Below, piece after piece: positions 59,592 to 64,000 of a stretch of 64,000 nt of DNA (its first letter is position 1; every line of letters starts with the position of its first letter). The DNA is from Desulfosporosinus orientis DSM 765 (lineage in GTDB: Bacteria; Bacillota; Desulfitobacteriia; Desulfitobacteriales; Desulfitobacteriaceae): contig NC_016584.1 in assembly GCF_000235605.1 (NCBI RefSeq), positions 3,702,001 to 3,766,000 of the forward strand, in the 5' to 3' direction. The notes beneath the pieces are model-generated. The model was not told the origin of the DNA and did not search any database. It worked only from the letters and a program-made list of their open reading frames with translations. Made by a program: the position numbers and the translations under genes.

Positions 59592-61067
59592 TTAGGTGCC
59601 GCAGAAGGTTCGGTAAGGATGTTCAGACGGCTCAGGCAGCATGGAGTAATCCTCTTGTTCGGACGAATATACATATGGACTGGAAAGCACCTGAAGAAGT
59701 TTCTTCATGACGCTGTAATCCTCATGTTTCACTGCAGCTTCCAGGGCTTCTTCCACTCTATGGTTGCGAGGAATTACTGCAGGATTGAAATTTTGCATCA
59801 GCTCAACCATCGCAGCCTTCCCTTCCTGCTGCCGGGCTTGTCTCGCCTGCCATTGCTCGTGCCACAGAGTAAATTCCCTGCTGTCAAACAAAGCTGATTC
59901 TCCCGGTTTGCCTAAGGTTAAGGCACGAAAGGTATTAGTGTAATCCCCACGATATTTCCGCATCATATTCAAGAGACTTTCAATCAGGGTTTCATCCTGA
60001 CTTTCTTCATTAGATAGTCCTAGTTTCGATCTCATCCCTGCCAACCAGTAATGGCGATACAAACCTGTAAAATCAGAAATCGCATCTTGAGCTAGTTCCA
60101 CTGCCTGGGCTTCATTAATATGAAGCAGGGGCAACAGAGTTTCCGCAAATCGAGCCAGATTCCAGCCGGCAATATAAGGCTGATTGCCATAAGCATAACG
60201 GCCTTGAACATCAATGGAACTGAATACTGTGTCAGGATCATAAGTGTCCATAAAAGCGCAAGGACCATAATCAATGGTCTCTCCACTCAGAGCCATGTTA
60301 TCCGTATTCATCACCCCATGAACAAAACCAACCAATTGCCATTTGGCAATTAACTTTGCTTGACGCCGAACAACTTCCTTTAGCAGTAATAGATAGGGAT
60401 TCTCGACATCCTCAATATCAGGAAAATGCCTGTTCAAGGTATAATCTGCCAAAACCCGAAGTTCTTCAATAGAACACCAATTAGAAACATATTGGAACGT
60501 ACCCACCCGTAGGTGACTGGCAGCCACTCGGGTTAGAATGGCACCTGGCAGCTCGGTCTCCCGAAAGACAGATTCGCCTGTCGTCACTACCGCAAGACTT
60601 CGGGTGGTCGGTATGCCAAGGGCGCTCATAGCTTCGCTGATAATGTATTCTCGTAACATGGGGCCAAGGGTTGCTCGGCCATCCCCTCTGCGAGAGTATG
60701 GCGTCCTGCCGGAACCCTTAAGCTGAATATCGACACGTTCACTGCAGGGAGTAATCTGTTCACCAATGAGCAGAGCCCTCCCATCCCCCAACATGGTAAA
60801 ATGACCGAATTGGTGCCCCGCATATGCTTGGGCAAGAGGTAAAGAGCCTTCTGGAACCCGGTTTCCAGCCAATACCGTGATTCCCTCCTGGCTTTGCAGC
60901 TCCAAGACATTTAGCCCCAGGGATACAGCTAAGGGTTCATTGAAAATGATCAGCTTGGGTGAGGGAACAGCAGTTGGCTTAAGCCTTGTAAAAAAAGAAC
61001 CGGGAAGCTGTGCATAACTGTTGTCCAGGTTCCATCCTGTTTCAGAGGATGCTTTTCTCGTTGTCAT
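59592..61067 (-). CDS. selO: SelO/YdiU-family protein adenylyltransferase
   Basis: 491 residues, full length for the bacterial form, which lacks the terminal selenocysteine of animal SelO. Pseudokinase-like motifs: '[26 protein letters not shown]', '[21 protein letters not shown]', and '[24 protein letters not shown]' holding the metal-binding Asn/Asp. It transfers AMP to protein Ser/Thr/Tyr and is linked to redox stress in known cases. AAAGGAG before ATG. Confidence 0.93.
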   Translation of the reverse strand: MTTRKASSETGWNLDNSYAQLPGSFFTRLKPTAVPSPKLIIFNEPLAVSLGLNVLELQSQEGITVLAGNRVPEGSLPLAQAYAGHQFGHFTMLGDGRALLIGEQITPCSERVDIQLKGSGRTPYSRRGDGRATLGPMLREYIISEAMSALGIPTTRSLAVVTTGESVFRETELPGAILTRVAASHLRVGTFQYVSNWCSIEELRVLADYTLNRHFPDIEDVENPYLLLLKEVVRRQAKLIAKWQLVGFVHGVMNTDNMALSGETIDYGPCAFMDTYDPDTVFSSIDVQGRYAYGNQPYIAGWNLARFAETLLPLLHINEAQAVELAQDAISDFTGLYRHYWLAGMRSKLGLSNEESQDETLIESLLNMMRKYRGDYTNTFRALTLGKPGESALFDSREFTLWHEQWQARQARQQEGKAAMVELMQNFNPAVIPRNHRVEEALEAAVKHEDYSVMKKLLQVLSSPYVYSSEQEDYSMLPEPSEHPYRTFCGT

Positions 61068-61246
61068 GTTTGCTCCTTTGCTGGATCAATAGGTTCTCGT
61101 ACATTAAACAGTTTATTTATTGTCTGCTTCTGCTAATTATTTATACTCTTTCATCAGCAGGAAACTGAGCGACACGATACAATACTCTAAAAAATTATAT
61201 ATAATATAGAATAATAAAAAGAACCCGTCATGAAGGAGGTAAAAGG

Positions 61247-61867
61247 ATGCTAAAAGAGGAAAGTTTCGAAAAGAGATATAAAGACGGCGATACACCATGG
61301 GATACTGGAAAACCGGATTTTAATTTAATTCATGCTGTTACATCTATGTCCATAAAACCCTGTAAAGCACTGGATATTGGCTGTGGAACCGGCAACAACT
61401 CCATTTGGCTTGCTCAAAATGACTTTGATGTTATTGGTATTGATACGTCGGAAGTAGCAACACAGAAAGCTGCGGAAAAAGCTGCAGATATTAAAGGCAA
61501 CTGTACTTTTCTGGTTGTTAATTTCCTAAAACAGAACATCGAAAAGGCACCCTTCGGTTTCGCATTTGATAGAGGCTGTTTTCACACATTAGACTCCCAT
61601 GAAGAGCGTAGGCACTTTGCGGAAAAAGTTGCAGCTCACTTAGAAAAAGACGGCCTGTGGTTTAGCATTATTGGCAACGCTGATGAAGTGCGCCATCATC
61701 CTGGACCGCCACAGCGCACTGCCGCAGACATTGTTAACTCTATAGAACCTTATTTCGAAATCCTATCTCTTATTTCCAGCCAATTTGAATCTAATCGCCC
61801 CAACCCTCCCAGGGCTTGGGTTTGCCTAATGCGCAAGAGAAATAACGATTGCCTAATGTCCAAGTAA
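61247..61867 (+). CDS. Class I SAM-dependent methyltransferase
   Basis: 206 residues. '[35 protein letters not shown]' is SAM motif I and its acidic loop; '[34 protein letters not shown]' resembles thiopurine/tellurite TehB-like enzymes. The N-terminal '[17 protein letters not shown]' fits this group. The substrate is unknown. AGGAGG, 8 nt before ATG. Confidence 0.88.
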   Translation: MLKEESFEKRYKDGDTPWDTGKPDFNLIHAVTSMSIKPCKALDIGCGTGNNSIWLAQNDFDVIGIDTSEVATQKAAEKAADIKGNCTFLVVNFLKQNIEKAPFGFAFDRGCFHTLDSHEERRHFAEKVAAHLEKDGLWFSIIGNADEVRHHPGPPQRTAADIVNSIEPYFEILSLISSQFESNRPNPPRAWVCLMRKRNNDCLMSK

Positions 61868-61902
61868 GAAACGAATACCCGTCAATAGGGTATTCGTTTC
61901 TT
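61866..61902 (+). terminator. Terminator of the methyltransferase gene
   Basis: AAGAAACGAATACCC pairs exactly with GGGTATTCGTTTCTT around a 7-nt loop, with TTATTTG after. It begins at the stop codon and overlaps the 3' end of the minus-strand 48-residue ORF. Confidence 0.8.
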
Positions 61903-62028
61903 ATTTGTTACCTTTGCAATTCTATCCGGTGCTTTATTCGAATCAGAATCATTGTCTCCCACAAACAAAGGTTCTAAGCCAATGTCAGCTAAAATAGTTT
62001 CAATAATGCATTTTTCCTGTGCTGTCAT
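61882..62028 (-). CDS. 48-residue ORF with a strong ribosome binding site
   Basis: ATG 62028 is preceded by GGAGGGA at 6 nt. The product starts MTAQEKCIIETILADIGLEP, then an acidic GDNDSDSN and a basic tail (KVTNKKRIPY). The stop lies in the loop of the opposing terminator. I recognise no family. From here to 62469 the plus strand has only AT-rich sequence, a terminator and the sensor-protein leader. Confidence 0.45.
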   Translation of the reverse strand: MTAQEKCIIETILADIGLEPLFVGDNDSDSNKAPDRIAKVTNKKRIPY

Positions 62029-62280
62029 AGTTCTTCCCTCCAAGCTCTCCAACTTTTCTGAATATTCAATATAAATATGAGACTATACCATTTTAACCTA
62101 CGAAGGATTATAAATAAAGAAAAAACTTTGTCATATCTTGTTGTTCTAATCAGATATGTTATGACTACTGCCTTTAAAGGGGTGTTATGTTTATTATTAT
62201 ATTAATATATTGATTATAACTTAAAATTGTTACTAAACCTCTTCCATAATTTAGTATTTTATTTCTATTACTAAACCCTT

Positions 62281-62327
62281 AAAACAACGGCCGATAATGC
62301 TTAAATAAACATCAACCGTTGTTTTTT
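62281..62327 (+). terminator. Intrinsic terminator without an obvious gene before it
   Basis: AAAACAACGG pairs with CCGTTGTTTT around 25 nt, followed by TT. No supported gene precedes it on the plus strand, so it may end a short RNA or an 8-codon ORF at about 62187. Confidence 0.5.
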
Positions 62328-62469
62328 ATGCTCAATTTTCAAGAAAGCTTTGTATTGGGTTATTTCAATTGGAATAAATGACTATTAAAAAAAGATCATT
62401 GGTTAATTCGACATTTTTTCACAGTCCTTTAAGGTACAATTTAAAGAGAATTTTTTTTAGGAGTGGACT

Positions 62470-64000
62470 ATTATCTACAGCGATTTATTAATTTATGAAA
62501 TAGCAGTAATTTTTTTATGCTGCTCTGGCTTATGGTTATACTTAACGATTAAACACCCGTATTCTGATTTTATCTTAGGTATTTATTTTGCCCTTGTTAC
62601 AATGTTTATAATCTACCAGGAATATATCCTCAACAAAGGTTTTCTCTATGATTTTCGGCCTATTACCATGATCCTGTCGGGTTTTATCGGCGGTCTTGAA
62701 ACCGCAATAACTGCTGCTATCATAAGCTGTCTCTATCAATTCATATTTCTTGGAGACATTTCATTCGGAGGGATATTAATAATCTGTGCCTATGCTTGCC
62801 TGGGTTGTTTCTTACACCATTTCAAAAGCAACCCTTTCATAAAAAAACTGTGGCTTTGGGCTTTTATCCCAGGCATAGCCCTTACCGGCATAGTGTCTGA
62901 TACTATCATCGATTTCGTTGCTTATATAAGCTTCACCAGCCTTGCAGTAGTAATAATCTTAGGATTCCACTTCAAAATCCAATTACTGTTGGATCAGAGA
63001 TCAATTTATAAAGCCATCATGAAATCAAGTCCCTTGGATTTAATCGTTCTTAATGCTCATGGCCCAATTTATATCAGCAATCATCTAAAGTCTCAGTCAC
63101 ACTTTCAACAAAATATTGAACGTCTTTTACCTGCCGAAGAGCTTAATACTCTCTATAAAGACAGTACAACTCCCCAACACAGAGAAATCCCCTGTGAAGA
63201 CGAAAGACACATTTCCGCCGATTTCTTTACTTTTCAGCTAGCCAGTAACAATTCAGCTTGTCTGGCGATTGTTAATGATGTTACTGAACGAAAAAAAGAG
63301 CTGGAAATGCTCCGCCGGGCAAAAGAGAGCTTTTCTAAAGCTTTTCAGTTGGGTCCTCTTATGATGAGCATCAATTCTAGGGCTGACAGCCGATATATTG
63401 ATGTTAACCAGCGTTTCCTGGAAACAAGAGGATTCAAACATGAAGAGGTCATAGGCAAAACCCCTCCTGAAATTGGTGTGCCTGAAAGTGACTATAACAA
63501 GATTGTCGAACTTATTTTGACAAAGGGTAGTGTCAAAAATTTCGAAAGTTCTATAGCTACTCAATCAGGTCCAAATGGTACCTGTATTATTTCAGCAGAA
63601 GAAATACAAATTGACGATCAGGAGTGTATCTTATTCTTATATTACGATATAACTGAAATAAAGCGAATGCAGACAGAAAGCATAACGCAACTTACGGAGC
63701 GGATTAAATTAGAGGACGAGCTTTCTCAGAATAACCAACTTATTGCTGATATTATCAATAATATGCCAGACGCATTCTATGTTTTAGATAATCGCTGGCG
63801 TTTTACATTTGTCAATAAAAAAGTAGAGGAGCTATTATTAACCCGCGCAAACCTTCTCAACAAAGTGTTTTGGGATATTAACCCTCAAGCTCGAGGCACC
63901 CTATTTGATATCTATTTTCACGAAGCAAAACACAGTGACGTCCCTATCACCTTTGAAACTCCAAGCTTCTTACGAAAAAAAACCTGGTATCAAGTAGCAG
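62470..64000 (+). CDS. PAS-domain membrane sensor protein (C-terminus beyond window)
   Basis: At least 510 codons, still open at the edge. It begins IYSDLLIYEIAVIFLCCSGL after the start codon, then about five to six helices with 'KGFLYDFRPITMILSGFIGGLETAITAAI', the 5TM receptor (LYT-type) domain. At least three PAS-like modules follow (from about residue 180; 'AIMKSSPLDLIVLNAHGPIY', 'KAFQLGPLMMSINSRADSRY', 'DIINNMPDAFYVLDNRWRF'). A kinase or cyclase output is expected outside the window. The only start that fits AGGAG (6 nt spacing) is ATT 62470, since TAG stops the frame just upstream; next in-frame ATG is within the membrane part. Confidence 0.8.
   Translation, partial: MIYSDLLIYEIAVIFLCCSGLWLYLTIKHPYSDFILGIYFALVTMFIIYQEYILNKGFLYDFRPITMILSGFIGGLETAITAAIISCLYQFIFLGDISFGGILIICAYACLGCFLHHFKSNPFIKKLWLWAFIPGIALTGIVSDTIIDFVAYISFTSLAVVIILGFHFKIQLLLDQRSIYKAIMKSSPLDLIVLNAHGPIYISNHLKSQSHFQQNIERLLPAEELNTLYKDSTTPQHREIPCEDERHISADFFTFQLASNNSACLAIVNDVTERKKELEMLRRAKESFSKAFQLGPLMMSINSRADSRYIDVNQRFLETRGFKHEEVIGKTPPEIGVPESDYNKIVELILTKGSVKNFESSIATQSGPNGTCIISAEEIQIDDQECILFLYYDITEIKRMQTESITQLTERIKLEDELSQNNQLIADIINNMPDAFYVLDNRWRFTFVNKKVEELLLTRANLLNKVFWDINPQARGTLFDIYFHEAKHSDVPITFETPSFLRKKTWYQVA

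Noticed and set aside
62120-62240. Tiny ORF (8 codons) after AAAGGGG at about 62180
   Set aside because: Too short to support and without conserved features; noted only because a terminator follows.

Overview
This window reads as chromosomal DNA from a low-to-mid GC, anaerobic, endospore-forming Firmicute of the Peptococcales type, most like Desulfosporosinus or Desulfitobacterium. That placement is inferred from gene content: an alpha/beta-type small acid-soluble spore protein, a spore-type GH18 hydrolase, an AlaR/AlaT pair, an Aquifex-type aconitase, a rubredoxin/flavin-reductase fusion, and DnaE and PolA of clostridial type. Nothing looks like a prophage, a transposase-bearing insertion sequence or a CRISPR array.

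Layout. 1-2252: polA, cut by the window edge. 2.5-10.3 kb: a DMT exporter, then a leftward six-gene envelope glycosylation operon (GT39 protein, GT2 transferase, GtrA, galU, second polytopic glycosyltransferase, lipoprotein), with galE divergent from it. 11.9-16.3 kb: an OmpR-type two-component system and an ECF sigma/DUF4179 pair. 16.4-21.6 kb: small membrane and regulatory genes, several of them eroded. 21.9-33.8 kb: housekeeping genes on the minus strand (tRNA-Leu, accDA, coaD, dnaE, a CBS/DRTGG regulator, SASP, GH18, tagO-like, trmL). 34-47 kb: aconitase, alaRT, queG, cca, lipid kinase, M29 peptidase, RluA, mscL and map. 47-50 kb: a P-type cation ATPase behind a probable manganese (yybP-ykoY) riboswitch. 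50-64 kb: accessory genes, including two amidohydrolase-like proteins, a Crp/Fnr-type regulator beside a ferredoxin, MarR, a second DMT exporter, SelO, a methyltransferase and the start of a PAS sensor protein.

How genes may work together. GalU, GT2 and GtrA fit supply of UDP-glucose, transfer to undecaprenyl phosphate and flipping. The two polytopic GT-C proteins would then use the lipid-linked sugar outside the cell. The operon promoter and the promoter of the nearby two-component system carry the same 11-bp-phased CTGAA arrays, placed identically relative to a -10 box, so the response regulator probably controls both itself and the glycosylation operon.

The most notable unexplained structure is a four-copy, roughly 150-240 bp repeat at gene 3' ends. 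Its stems are kept by compensating base changes, and one copy supplies the stop codon and the last ~29 codons of cca. Other items to check are a GC-rich structured leader downstream of the riboswitch terminator, several short ORFs with strong ribosome binding sites (31, 25, 37, 46 and 48 aa), and large perfect palindromes at 18664 and 21679.
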